From positions 663,574 to 727,573 of the forward strand of contig NZ_JANFNG010000001.1 of the NCBI RefSeq assembly GCF_024436035.1: a stretch of DNA of 64,000 nt. The letters are read 5' to 3'. Of this stretch, positions 15,245 through 23,111 are shown in pieces. Both the position numbers and the translations under genes were made by a program. The notes beneath the pieces are model-generated. The model ran no database searches. It had not been told where the DNA came from and saw only the letters and a list, made by a program, of their open reading frames with translations. How positions within the stretch are numbered: position 1 is the stretch's first letter; the number at the start of each line of letters is the position of its first letter. The stretch comes from Streptomyces humicola. Its GTDB lineage: Bacteria > Actinomycetota > Actinomycetes > Streptomycetales > Streptomycetaceae.

Positions 15245-17382
15245 GCGCGTGGCAGGGCGCCCTCGCCGCGCTGCCGGCCGGCGCGCGCGTCGTGCTCCGC
15301 TGCGCAGGCGGCCCGGCATCGGCGGATGCCCTCGGCACCGCGATGGACCTGGGCCTGGTCTGCGTACCGCTCGCACCGCGCAGCACCGACCGTGAACTCG
15401 CCTCCGTCGCCGACCGGTCAGGTGCCTCCCTCCTCCTCGACGGACCAGGGCTCACCCCCCGCCCGCTGCCCGGCGACCCGGCGCACCCGGAGGCCGACGG
15501 TCTCGCCCTGCTGCTGTTCACCTCCGGATCCACCGGGCAGCCCAAGGGCGTCAAGCTCGGCCGCGACGCCGTGCTCGGCAACGCCCTCAAGACCGCCGAG
15601 CTGCACCGCTTCTCCCCGGACCGGCCGCACGGCACGTGCCTGCCCCTCCACCACTGCAACGCCATCGTGCTGTCGCTCATCGGCACCCGGGCCACGGGCA
15701 CCCCGCTGATCCTCAGCCACCCCTTCGACCCGCACCGTTACCTCAAGGAGCTGGACACCCACCGCGCCCGCACCGCCTCCATCGCCCCCGCGCTGCTGCA
15801 CGAGCTGGTCGAGGCCCGTCCGCCGTGGCCCGAGACGCTGGACTACCTCGTCACCGCGTCCGCCCCGCTCACCAGCGACCTGGCGCGCCGCTTCCACCGC
15901 CACTACGGGCCCCGGCTGCGCCAGGGGTACGGCCTGACCGAGGCCGTCAACTTCAGCTTCACCATGCCGCGGCTGGACGAGGCCGACTTCCGTGACCAGT
16001 ACCTGGACCGCAGGCCGCCCGTCGGCCTCCCCCTGCCGGGCACCGAACTGCACCTGGAGGACGGCGAGGTGTGGATCCGCACCCCCGACAGGATGCGCGG
16101 CTACTGGGACGACCCGCAGGCCACCGCGCGCGTCCTCACCGACGACGGCTGGCTGCGCACCGGCGACCTGGGTGAACTGCGCGACGGCTTCCTGGTGCTC
16201 AGCGGCCGCGCGGACGAACGCGTCAACCGCGGCGGCGAGAAATACCACCCCGTCGACATCGAACAGCGCTGGCGGGAGCGCGGGCTTACGGGGAAGGCGG
16301 CCGCCGTCGCCGTGCAGGAGCCGGTGTACGGGCAGGACTTCGGCCTGGTCGCCCCGGGCGCCTCCGCCGAACGGCTGCGCGCCGTGTACGAGGGCGGCTT
16401 CCCGCGCCCGCTGGCCGTCGCCACCGGCGGCTATCTCGCCACCGGAACCGGCAAGCCGCAGCGCACCGCCATGGGCCGCGGCCTCGCCGCGCTGCGCGAC
16501 AGCCCACAACGCTACGACGACCTCCTGCGCTACGCGGCCGGTGCCGCCCGCGCCATGCTCGCCTCCGGTGTCCGGCCTGCCACCGCACAGGCCGCCTGTC
16601 TGTACCGGCAGTCCCTGGCGCTGGCGCAGGCCGCGCCCGGCGACACCACCGGCCATGGCACCGGCACCGCCACGAGCGGGAGCGCACCTCGTACCGCCGC
16701 GCACGACGCCCTCGACGCGCTGGTGGAGGCATGGCCGCAGCTGGCCGCGGGGGCCCTCGCAGGCGACGAGGTGATGCAGCGTCACCGAGGCCTGTGGAAG
16801 CGGCTGATGTGCGAATGGCCGATGGGCCGTTACGCGGAACTCGTGGAGCGGGTGCTCGACGCGGGCGGGCTGCTGTCGGGCCGGGTTCTGGAGGTGGGAT
16901 CGGGCGTGGGCAACACGACCGCCCGCATCGCCGAACGGGTCGGCGGCGAGTTCGTCTGGTCCGACCGCGTCCCCCAGCTGGTGGCCCGGGGCGGATGGCC
17001 AGGACGCGGCATCGTCCTCGACCTCGACCACGAACCCCCCTCCGGCCTGGGCGGGTTCGACACCGTCGTGGCCACCAACGTCGTGCACTGCGTGGCCGAC
17101 AAGCCCGCCGCGCTGCGGAACCTGTACGGCCTGCTGAGACCCGGCGGCCGGCTGGTGCTCGCGGAAGGCACGAGCCCCACCGCGCCCGACGGGACCCCGT
17201 GGGCGCTCGACCCGCTCTTCTGCCTCTTCGACGGCTGGTGGGACCGCGGTGGCTTCCGCAGCCGCTGGGAGTGGCTCGCCCTCTTCGAAGCGGCAGGCCT
17301 GCGCGACCTGGGATTCTCCGCACTCCGCGCCGGGCCGCACGACCTGGGCGGCGTCGTATGGGGCAGCCGGCCCTCCGGCTGA
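15241..17382 (+). CDS. Fusion: AMP-forming acyl/aryl ligase (ANL) + SAM-dependent methyltransferase
   Basis: A 713-aa two-domain protein. Residues 1-425 are an adenylate-forming enzyme: P-loop FTSGSTGQPKG at 93-103, YGLTEA at 230-235, RTGD at 306-309, RVNRGGEKYHP near 328-336 and the catalytic Lys405 in GTGKPQR. The part before the P-loop is only about 90 residues, well short of the usual 160-190, so the N-terminal subdomain is reduced. After a low-complexity linker (465-485) comes a class I methyltransferase at about 515-713, with EVGSGVGNTT (551-560), FDTVVATNVVH and LLRPGGRLVLAEG. The methyltransferase resembles the methylation domains embedded in PKS/NRPS lines. No carrier protein is encoded nearby, so the adenylate acceptor is unclear. 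Coupled to the preceding gene. Confidence 0.88.
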   Translation: MSAWQGALAALPAGARVVLRCAGGPASADALGTAMDLGLVCVPLAPRSTDRELASVADRSGASLLLDGPGLTPRPLPGDPAHPEADGLALLLFTSGSTGQPKGVKLGRDAVLGNALKTAELHRFSPDRPHGTCLPLHHCNAIVLSLIGTRATGTPLILSHPFDPHRYLKELDTHRARTASIAPALLHELVEARPPWPETLDYLVTASAPLTSDLARRFHRHYGPRLRQGYGLTEAVNFSFTMPRLDEADFRDQYLDRRPPVGLPLPGTELHLEDGEVWIRTPDRMRGYWDDPQATARVLTDDGWLRTGDLGELRDGFLVLSGRADERVNRGGEKYHPVDIEQRWRERGLTGKAAAVAVQEPVYGQDFGLVAPGASAERLRAVYEGGFPRPLAVATGGYLATGTGKPQRTAMGRGLAALRDSPQRYDDLLRYAAGAARAMLASGVRPATAQAACLYRQSLALAQAAPGDTTGHGTGTATSGSAPRTAAHDALDALVEAWPQLAAGALAGDEVMQRHRGLWKRLMCEWPMGRYAELVERVLDAGGLLSGRVLEVGSGVGNTTARIAERVGGEFVWSDRVPQLVARGGWPGRGIVLDLDHEPPSGLGGFDTVVATNVVHCVADKPAALRNLYGLLRPGGRLVLAEGTSPTAPDGTPWALDPLFCLFDGWWDRGGFRSRWEWLALFEAAGLRDLGFSALRAGPHDLGGVVWGSRPSG

Positions 17383-17390
17383 GCACGACC

Positions 17391-17406
17391 GCGGGCCGAC
17401 GCCCGC
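17391..17406 (+). other. Small hairpin in the ANL-methyltransferase to cupin gap
   Basis: Perfect 6-bp stem GCGGGC-cgac-GCCCGC starting 9 bases after the upstream stop, in the only gap (93 bases) longer than 25 bases between 15.2 and 22.4 kb. It may process or partly terminate the transcript and separate two expression segments. Confidence 0.35.
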
Positions 17407-17475
17407 ATACTCCGGCGGCACCGGACCCCACGGGCCGCGCCACACCGAGTGCGACATCGAGGAAGGACGAACGAC

Positions 17476-18051
17476 ATGACGAACGTCATGCCACAGGCCG
17501 TCGGGAACGAGCTCGCCGAACTGACCATCGTCGACTGGGCGAAGAGCTTCATCGAGCCCGACTCGACGCTGCTCCTCGTCGACCACGGGGAACGACCGGC
17601 CAACGTGCACGGCGCGGACGCCACAGGGCAGGCGCTGGTCTCCAACGGCGCCCTCGGCGCGGACGTGCTCCGGCTGCCCGCCGGCGCCGGCTTCTCCCCG
17701 CACACCCACCCCGGCCACCACATCCTGATCGTCGTCGGCGGTGAGGGCACCATCACCTACGACGGGCGCATCCACCACACCCGCGCCGGCCAGGTCTACC
17801 TCGTCGAGGGTGAAGTGCCGCACGCGGTCGGCGCCATCACCGACCACGTGATCCTCGCCGTGGGCTCGCCGCACAAGGCCATCGACGCCGAGGACCGGAT
17901 GGCTCCCGTGCCCTACGAGGAGGTCATCGCCCCGGACGGCGACCTCACCTGCCTGATCTGCGACGTCTCCGCTTTCGCGCCGCACCGGCTGCACACGTCG
18001 GGGTGCCCGCACTGTCCGTGCCGCGACTGCGTCACCGGGAGCGCGCGGTGA
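17476..18051 (+). CDS. Cupin protein with C-terminal Cys-rich metal knuckle
   Basis: A 191-aa single-domain cupin. Metal-binding motif 1 is PHTHPGHHILIVVGGEG (His76, His78, His82 as candidate ligands) and motif 2 includes EGEVPHAVGA (His116). The C-terminal tail adds six cysteines (159, 162, 177, 180, 182, 185) in a CxxC...CxxCxCxxC pattern with neighbouring His, probably a structural zinc site that ordinary small cupins lack. ATG at 17476 has GAGGAAGGA upstream. The stop overlaps the start of the aldehyde dehydrogenase (GTGA). In this context it is probably an enzyme of the pathway (isomerase, dioxygenase or condensing enzyme). Reaction unknown. Confidence 0.85.
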   Translation: MTNVMPQAVGNELAELTIVDWAKSFIEPDSTLLLVDHGERPANVHGADATGQALVSNGALGADVLRLPAGAGFSPHTHPGHHILIVVGGEGTITYDGRIHHTRAGQVYLVEGEVPHAVGAITDHVILAVGSPHKAIDAEDRMAPVPYEEVIAPDGDLTCLICDVSAFAPHRLHTSGCPHCPCRDCVTGSAR

Positions 18052-19436
18052 CCACACAGGCGCCCGGCGACCCGGCGGAGGCCCTGCTGCTGCGCGACCC
18101 GCGCACCGGACGGGTCCGCGGCCGGTCCCCGAACGGCCGTGCCCCGCAGGTCGCCGCCACAGTGGTGGCGGCCCGCCGGGCGTCCGCCGCGTGGCGGGCC
18201 CGCACCCCCCGCGAACGCGCCGACCGGCTGCAGGGGCTGGCGGACGCCCTCGACGGGCACGCCGGCGCCTACATCGCCCGCGAGCGGGCCGGCACCGGCA
18301 AGCCGGAGGCCGAGATCGCCCATGAGGTCGCCGAGGCGGCCGACCTGTTCCGCTTCTACGCCGGGGCCGCGCGCGCCGGCACCGCCCCGGCCGCGGGCGG
18401 ACTGCTGCCCGGCCACGAGAGTTGGGTGCGCTGGGAACCGTACGGCACCGTCGCCGTGATCGTGCCCTGGAACTACCCGCTGATGATGGCCGCCTGGCGG
18501 TGTGCCCCCGCACTCGCCGCAGGCAACAGCGTCGTCGTCAAACCGGCCCAGACCACCCCCGACTCGGCGGTCCTGCTCGCCGAGCACGCCCAGGAGGCCC
18601 TGGGGGAGGGGGTGCTGCAGTGCCTGCCGGGAGACAGGGAGACCGGCCGCCTGCTGGTGGACAGCGCCGTCGACATGATCGCCTTCACCGGCAGCGCTCG
18701 GGCCGGCGCCCAGGTCGCCGCACGCGCCGGAACCCGCCACACCAGCCTCGAACTCGGCGGCAACAGCCCCGTCGTCGTGCTGCCGGACGCGCCCGAGAAC
18801 ACCTGGGCCGACCTCGCCGCCGCCTGCACCTACAACGCCGGCCAGAGCTGCGCAGCGCCCGCCCGCGTGATCACCCTGGCCGGCCACTACCACGACGCCG
18901 TGGACGCGCTCGGCGAGGCCATGGCCGCGCGCCGCGCCGGGCGGGAGTTCGGCCCCCTCAACAACGCCGACCAGGCGGCCCGTTACGACCGTATCGTGGC
19001 AGCCTCCGGCGCCGGCCGCACCGAGACGGCTCCCCCCGCCACGGCCCCCGGCGAGGAGAACGGCTACTGGCGGGGTGCCACCGTCCTCGCCGACCTGCCC
19101 GAGGACAGTCCCGCGCTCGCCGAGGAGGTCTTCGGCCCGCTGCTGACGGTCCAACAAGCCAAGGACGAGGAGCACGCGGTGCAGCTCGCCGGCTCGGTGG
19201 AGCAGGCCCTGGCCGCGAGCGTGTGGACCGCAGACCTGGACCGGGGCCTCGCCCTTGCCCGCCGCCTGGACGCCGGAGAGGTGTGGCTCAACTGCCACCT
19301 CGCCCAGACCGCAGAGCTTCCGCACGGCGGCCGCGGCGCCTCCGGCCAGGGCACCGACCTGAGCATCCTGGCGCTCCGCGACTACCGGCGCCCCAAGACG
19401 ATCACGGCCCGCCTGCGGTGGCCCTCTACGCCATGA
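18048..19436 (+). CDS. NAD(P)-dependent aldehyde dehydrogenase
   Basis: A 462-aa ALDH-superfamily enzyme, somewhat short of the usual 480-500. Motifs: VPWNYP at 139-144; VVVKPAQTTPDSA with the cofactor lysine; FTGSARAG at 213-220; general base Glu235 in LELGG; catalytic Cys268 in YNAGQSCAAPARV; EEVFGPLL toward the C-terminus. The segment around residue 310-330 (REFGPLNNADQAARYDRI) is contracted compared with amino-aldehyde dehydrogenases, which explains the short length. Family members with this layout often oxidise amino-aldehydes or betaine aldehyde. Start GTG at 18048, overlapping the cupin stop. 24 bases separate it from the ATP-grasp gene. Confidence 0.93.
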   Translation: MTTQAPGDPAEALLLRDPRTGRVRGRSPNGRAPQVAATVVAARRASAAWRARTPRERADRLQGLADALDGHAGAYIARERAGTGKPEAEIAHEVAEAADLFRFYAGAARAGTAPAAGGLLPGHESWVRWEPYGTVAVIVPWNYPLMMAAWRCAPALAAGNSVVVKPAQTTPDSAVLLAEHAQEALGEGVLQCLPGDRETGRLLVDSAVDMIAFTGSARAGAQVAARAGTRHTSLELGGNSPVVVLPDAPENTWADLAAACTYNAGQSCAAPARVITLAGHYHDAVDALGEAMAARRAGREFGPLNNADQAARYDRIVAASGAGRTETAPPATAPGEENGYWRGATVLADLPEDSPALAEEVFGPLLTVQQAKDEEHAVQLAGSVEQALAASVWTADLDRGLALARRLDAGEVWLNCHLAQTAELPHGGRGASGQGTDLSILALRDYRRPKTITARLRWPSTP

Positions 19437-19460
19437 CCCGTACGACGAAGGACGACCCCC

Positions 19461-20702
19461 ATGAGAATCGGCATCGTTGACGGCTTCTCGACCGCCCGGT
19501 TCCTGGTCGAGGAGCTGAGGCGGCGCGGAGCATCCTGCATCCACATCCGCAGCCAGAAGAACCCGCCCAAGGTGTACGCCCGCGCCTTCAAGGCCGCCGC
19601 CTACACCTACGACCTGGGCTGGTCGTCGGCGGTGCTGCAGGAGACCGCCACCAAGCTCGCCGAGTTGTCGGTGGACCGGGTCGTAGCCGGCACCGAGTCC
19701 GGCGTGGTCCTCGCCGATCAGCTCAACCACCTCCTCGAGCTGCCCGGCAACCGCATCGCCCTGGCCCACGCCCGGCGCGTCAAGGCTGCCATGGCCCGCG
19801 CGCTGCGCGCCGCCGGTCTCGCCACCGCCGAGGACATCTCCGCGGCCACCCCGCAGGAAGCGGTGGCCTGGTTCACCAGCCGCTCCGAACGTCCGGTCGT
19901 GGTCAAGCCGCAGTCGAGTGCCGGCACCGACAACGTACGGATCTGCCGGACGGCCACCGAGGTGGCCGCCGCCTGCCAGGCCGTGCTCGACGAGCCGAAC
20001 TTCTTCGGCGAGCCCAACCGCACCGCGCTCGTGCAGGAGTACCTCGACGGCGAGGAGTACTACGTCAACACCGTGTCCCTGGGCGGCGTCCACAAGGTCG
20101 CCGAGATCTGGCGCTCGGTGCGCCGCACCGGCCCCGACGGTGCCCCGCTGTACGACTACCAGGAGCCCGTCCCCGTCGACGATCCCGTCGCCGTCGCAGC
20201 CGCCCCGTACATCAAGGATGTCCTGACCGCTCTCGGCATCGCCAACGGCGCCGCCCACAGCGAACTGCGCGTCACCGAACGAGGTCCCGTCCTCCTCGAG
20301 ACCGGCGCTCGGCTCGGCGGCGGCGTGCTGCCCCGCATCTCGCGCGACTACGCCGGTGTCTCCCACGTCCACCTGCTCGCCGACTCCCTCACCGACCCGG
20401 ACGCGTTCGACGCCTTCGACGACACCGCCGTCACCTGGTCGAAGAACATCCGCTACGTCTCGCTCATCAGCCACCACCCGGGCACCGCAGCCGCCGCCAC
20501 GTGGCAGGACACCATGCGCTCCCTGACCACCTTCGACGGTCTCATCAGCCGGATCTCCGCCGGCGGCGCGGTGCCCCGCACCATCGACCTCGCCTCCTCC
20601 CCGGGCGTGGTCTACCTGGTCGCCGACTCCGCAGGACCCGTCGAGGACGACTACGCGCACATCCGCACCCTGGAGCGCGACAAGGGGCTGTACCTGTCAT
20701 GA
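19461..20702 (+). CDS. ATP-grasp carboxylate-amine ligase (L-amino acid ligase-like)
   Basis: A 413-aa ATP-grasp enzyme resembling the BacD/L-amino-acid-ligase group. Visible elements: N-terminal pre-ATP-grasp beta-alpha unit (MRIGIVDGFSTARFLVEEL); ATP-binding VVVKPQSSAGTDNVRIC near residues 144-160; LVQEYLDGEEYYVNTVS; and the metal/phosphate-binding ELRVTERGPVLLETGARLGGG. It would activate a carboxylate as acyl phosphate and join it to an amine, giving an amide or dipeptide. It is the third ATP-dependent carboxylate activator in this run, after the synthetase-like and ANL proteins. The stop overlaps the start of the transporter fusion (ATGA). Confidence 0.9.
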   Translation: MRIGIVDGFSTARFLVEELRRRGASCIHIRSQKNPPKVYARAFKAAAYTYDLGWSSAVLQETATKLAELSVDRVVAGTESGVVLADQLNHLLELPGNRIALAHARRVKAAMARALRAAGLATAEDISAATPQEAVAWFTSRSERPVVVKPQSSAGTDNVRICRTATEVAAACQAVLDEPNFFGEPNRTALVQEYLDGEEYYVNTVSLGGVHKVAEIWRSVRRTGPDGAPLYDYQEPVPVDDPVAVAAAPYIKDVLTALGIANGAAHSELRVTERGPVLLETGARLGGGVLPRISRDYAGVSHVHLLADSLTDPDAFDAFDDTAVTWSKNIRYVSLISHHPGTAAAATWQDTMRSLTTFDGLISRISAGGAVPRTIDLASSPGVVYLVADSAGPVEDDYAHIRTLERDKGLYLS

Positions 20703-22441
20703 GCCTCCTCAGCCGGTTCAGCACGATGCCGCCCGCCGGGCCGGGCCGGGCGTTCGCGGTGGTGTCGCTGCTGGACTCCATCGGCACCGGGCTCTACCTC
20801 GCCGGCGCCACGGTGTACTTCGTACGCGGCGTCGGCCTGACCGCCACTCAACTGGGCATCGGGCTCGCCGTGGCCGGCTGCGCCGGCTTCCTCACCACCG
20901 TGCCCATCGGGCTGCTGGGCGACCGCTGCGGCGCCCGCCGGGTCCTCATCGGCCTGCAGCTGTGGCTCGCCGTCCAGTTCACCCTGCTCGCCTACGTGCA
21001 CGGACCGGTCGCCTTCACGGCCGTGTGCTCCCTACTGGCCGTCGCCGAGCGTTCCGCCCCGCCCATGATCCAGGCCGTGGTGGCCGATCTGATGCGCGGC
21101 AGCGCCCAGGTCAAGGCCATGGCCGCGATCCGCACTGTGCGCAACGCCGGGTACGCCTGCGGCGCGCTGCTTGCCACGGCACTCCTCGCCGGCCAGGCGC
21201 TGTGGATGCTGCGGGCGATGCTGCTCGGCAACGCCGTCTCGTTCGTCGTCGCCGCGCTGCTGCTGCGGCGTCTGCCCGGAGCCACGCCGCGGCCCGCGAC
21301 TGCGGCTCCGCGCCGCACCTGGCTGCCCCGTGGCCTGGGCGACGGCCGCTTCCTCGTCGTCACCGGGCTCAACGCCGTCCTGGTGCTGCACACCACGCTG
21401 CTGTCAGTGGGGCTGCCGCTGTGGATCGTCCAGCACACGCGCGCCCCGCTGGTGCTCGTACCGCTGCTGTTCGCGCTCAACACCGTGCTCGCGGTGGGCC
21501 TGCAGGTGTGGCTCGCCCGCGGCGCCGAGCAGCGGGGCCGTACCCGCCGCGTGATGCGCTGGGCGGCGGCCTCGCTCACCGGGTGCTGTGTGCTGCTGGC
21601 CGTCACCGGGCACCTGGGGCGGGCGGGCGCGGTCGTCCTGCTGGTAGCCGCCATGGTGCTGCTCACCGGCGGCGAGCTGTGGCAGTCGATCGCCGCCTGG
21701 GGGCTGCCGGTCGACCACGCTCCGCAGGGCAGGCGGGCCGAGTACCTGGCGGTGTTCAACCTGGGTGTCACCGCGCAGAGCATCCTGGGCCCGCTGCTGA
21801 TCACCGCCCTGCTGCAGTTGAAGGACGCCGGCTGGCTGGTGCTCGCCGCACTGTTCACCGTGTGCGGGCTGCTCGCCGCTCCCGTGCTGCGCTCCCTGGA
21901 ACGGCACCGTGGCCCCGCCGAACCGCCTGCTCCGGCAGCCGTGCCTGCACCGGCGCCGGCTGAGCCGCAGGTGCCGCTGCCGCACCTGCCCGATCACCCC
22001 GCGTGCTTCGCCTGCGGCACCCGGGCCTCGTCCGGGCTGCGGCTGCGCACCACGCATGCCGACGAACATGGCATCACCGCCGAACTGACGTTGCATCAGG
22101 ACCATCAGGGGGCGCCCGGCATCGCCCACGGCGGCATCGTCGCCGCGGTCCTCGACGAGGCGACCAGCCTCGCCGTGTGGCGGGCCCACCGGCGACCGAA
22201 CGTGACCGGCCGGCTTGAGGTGGAGTACCTGGCTCCGGTGCGGCTCAGCATCCCCGTCCACGTACGGGCGAGCTGCACTAGCACCCAGGGCCGGCGCATC
22301 CACGTCGCCGCCGAGCTCCGGGTGGGCGCGCCGGACGCGCCGGTCGCCGCGCGGGCATCGGCCGTCTTCGTCATGGTGCCCGCCGAACACTTCCTCGTCC
22401 GCGCCGGGACCACGGAGGACGAGGATGCCGCCGTGCGGTAG
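20699..22441 (+). CDS. Fusion: MFS transporter + C-terminal hotdog thioesterase
   Basis: A 580-aa protein. Residues about 1-410 form an MFS permease with roughly 12 hydrophobic segments and the loop motif GDRCGARRVL between TM2 and TM3. A Pro/Ala-rich linker (about 410-425) leads into a PaaI-like hotdog thioesterase domain, which begins with HLPDHPACFACGT and carries APGIAHGGIVAAVLDEATSLAVWR, the HGG and D/E active-site region. With an even TM count both ends are cytosolic, so the thioesterase could release or edit CoA or acyl esters right at the exporter. This arrangement is unusual. Start ATG overlaps the ATP-grasp stop. Last gene of the run. Confidence 0.87.
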   Translation: MSLLSRFSTMPPAGPGRAFAVVSLLDSIGTGLYLAGATVYFVRGVGLTATQLGIGLAVAGCAGFLTTVPIGLLGDRCGARRVLIGLQLWLAVQFTLLAYVHGPVAFTAVCSLLAVAERSAPPMIQAVVADLMRGSAQVKAMAAIRTVRNAGYACGALLATALLAGQALWMLRAMLLGNAVSFVVAALLLRRLPGATPRPATAAPRRTWLPRGLGDGRFLVVTGLNAVLVLHTTLLSVGLPLWIVQHTRAPLVLVPLLFALNTVLAVGLQVWLARGAEQRGRTRRVMRWAAASLTGCCVLLAVTGHLGRAGAVVLLVAAMVLLTGGELWQSIAAWGLPVDHAPQGRRAEYLAVFNLGVTAQSILGPLLITALLQLKDAGWLVLAALFTVCGLLAAPVLRSLERHRGPAEPPAPAAVPAPAPAEPQVPLPHLPDHPACFACGTRASSGLRLRTTHADEHGITAELTLHQDHQGAPGIAHGGIVAAVLDEATSLAVWRAHRRPNVTGRLEVEYLAPVRLSIPVHVRASCTSTQGRRIHVAAELRVGAPDAPVAARASAVFVMVPAEHFLVRAGTTEDEDAAVR

Positions 22442-22460
22442 TGCCGTCGCCGATGCCCGA

Positions 22461-23087
22461 TCAGGATGTGGTGTCGACGACGATCTCCTCGCCGTCCCGC
22501 AGCGTCCGGTGCGCAACTCCGTCGCCGGCCAGCCGGCGCACCACCAGTTCGATGCGCTCGCTCTCCGGGTGCGCGGAGCGGTGGTGCGGCACGATCATGT
22601 AGTCGAGCAGCCCGAGCCCGTCCCACCGCGGTTCGGCGCCGAACCGCTTGCGAACCTGCTCCGGATCGTCCACCAGTTCCAGACCGCGCAGGCTGGGTGC
22701 CAGCACGCAGCAGCCGGCGCTGTAGCCGGAGTACACCAGCGCATCGGAAGCCATCGCCTCGGCGAGCACCGCTTCCGCGCCGCTGCGGGCCATCGCGTGA
22801 CGCAGCACGAAGACGTTTCCGCCGCGGACCCACATCATCCGGTAGTGCTGCAGCCGGTCCGCCAGCCGTTCGGGCCGCCCGGCGTAGTCGCCGAGGTCGA
22901 GCACGTCGGAATCGATGCCCAGCCCGCGCAGCGCCGCCACCTCGCGGGCGATGCCCTCCTCGCGGACCGGCTCCGGCTCGGCGTCAAGGGCGTTGGGCAC
23001 GACGGCGGCCGGCCCACCGTCCGGCAGCAGCTCCAGCAGGCGTTCCGGGCGCAGACCAAGCCGCCACGACGAGAGATACATGCGCAC
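22461..23087 (-). CDS. Peptidase E-like protein (S51 / class I glutamine amidotransferase-like)
   Basis: A 208-aa cytosolic protein of the S51 family. It has the RGGN segment (88-91) and the nucleophile elbow YSGYSAGCCVL with Ser123, plus IVPHHRSAHPES, a candidate for the catalytic His region. Family members are aspartyl dipeptidases or cyanophycinase-like enzymes. It is convergent with the MFS-thioesterase gene (19 bases between stops) and divergent from the next transporter (24 bases between starts). It could hydrolyse a peptide product of the neighbouring cluster or serve general turnover; the sequence does not decide. Confidence 0.85.
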   Translation of the reverse strand: MRMYLSSWRLGLRPERLLELLPDGGPAAVVPNALDAEPEPVREEGIAREVAALRGLGIDSDVLDLGDYAGRPERLADRLQHYRMMWVRGGNVFVLRHAMARSGAEAVLAEAMASDALVYSGYSAGCCVLAPSLRGLELVDDPEQVRKRFGAEPRWDGLGLLDYMIVPHHRSAHPESERIELVVRRLAGDGVAHRTLRDGEEIVVDTTS

Positions 23088-23111
23088 GCAAACGCCCCTA
23101 GGGAGGATTGA

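Noticed and set aside
15418..18513. A 1031-codon open frame on the minus strand across the ANL, cupin and dehydrogenase genes
   Set aside because: Composition is Arg/Gly/Ala-rich without any domain; it is the antisense shadow of strongly coding plus-strand genes with GC-biased third positions.
17913..20660. A 915-codon minus-strand open frame opposite the aldehyde dehydrogenase and ATP-grasp genes
   Set aside because: Low-complexity Gly/Val/Arg translation typical of antisense reading in GC-rich DNA.
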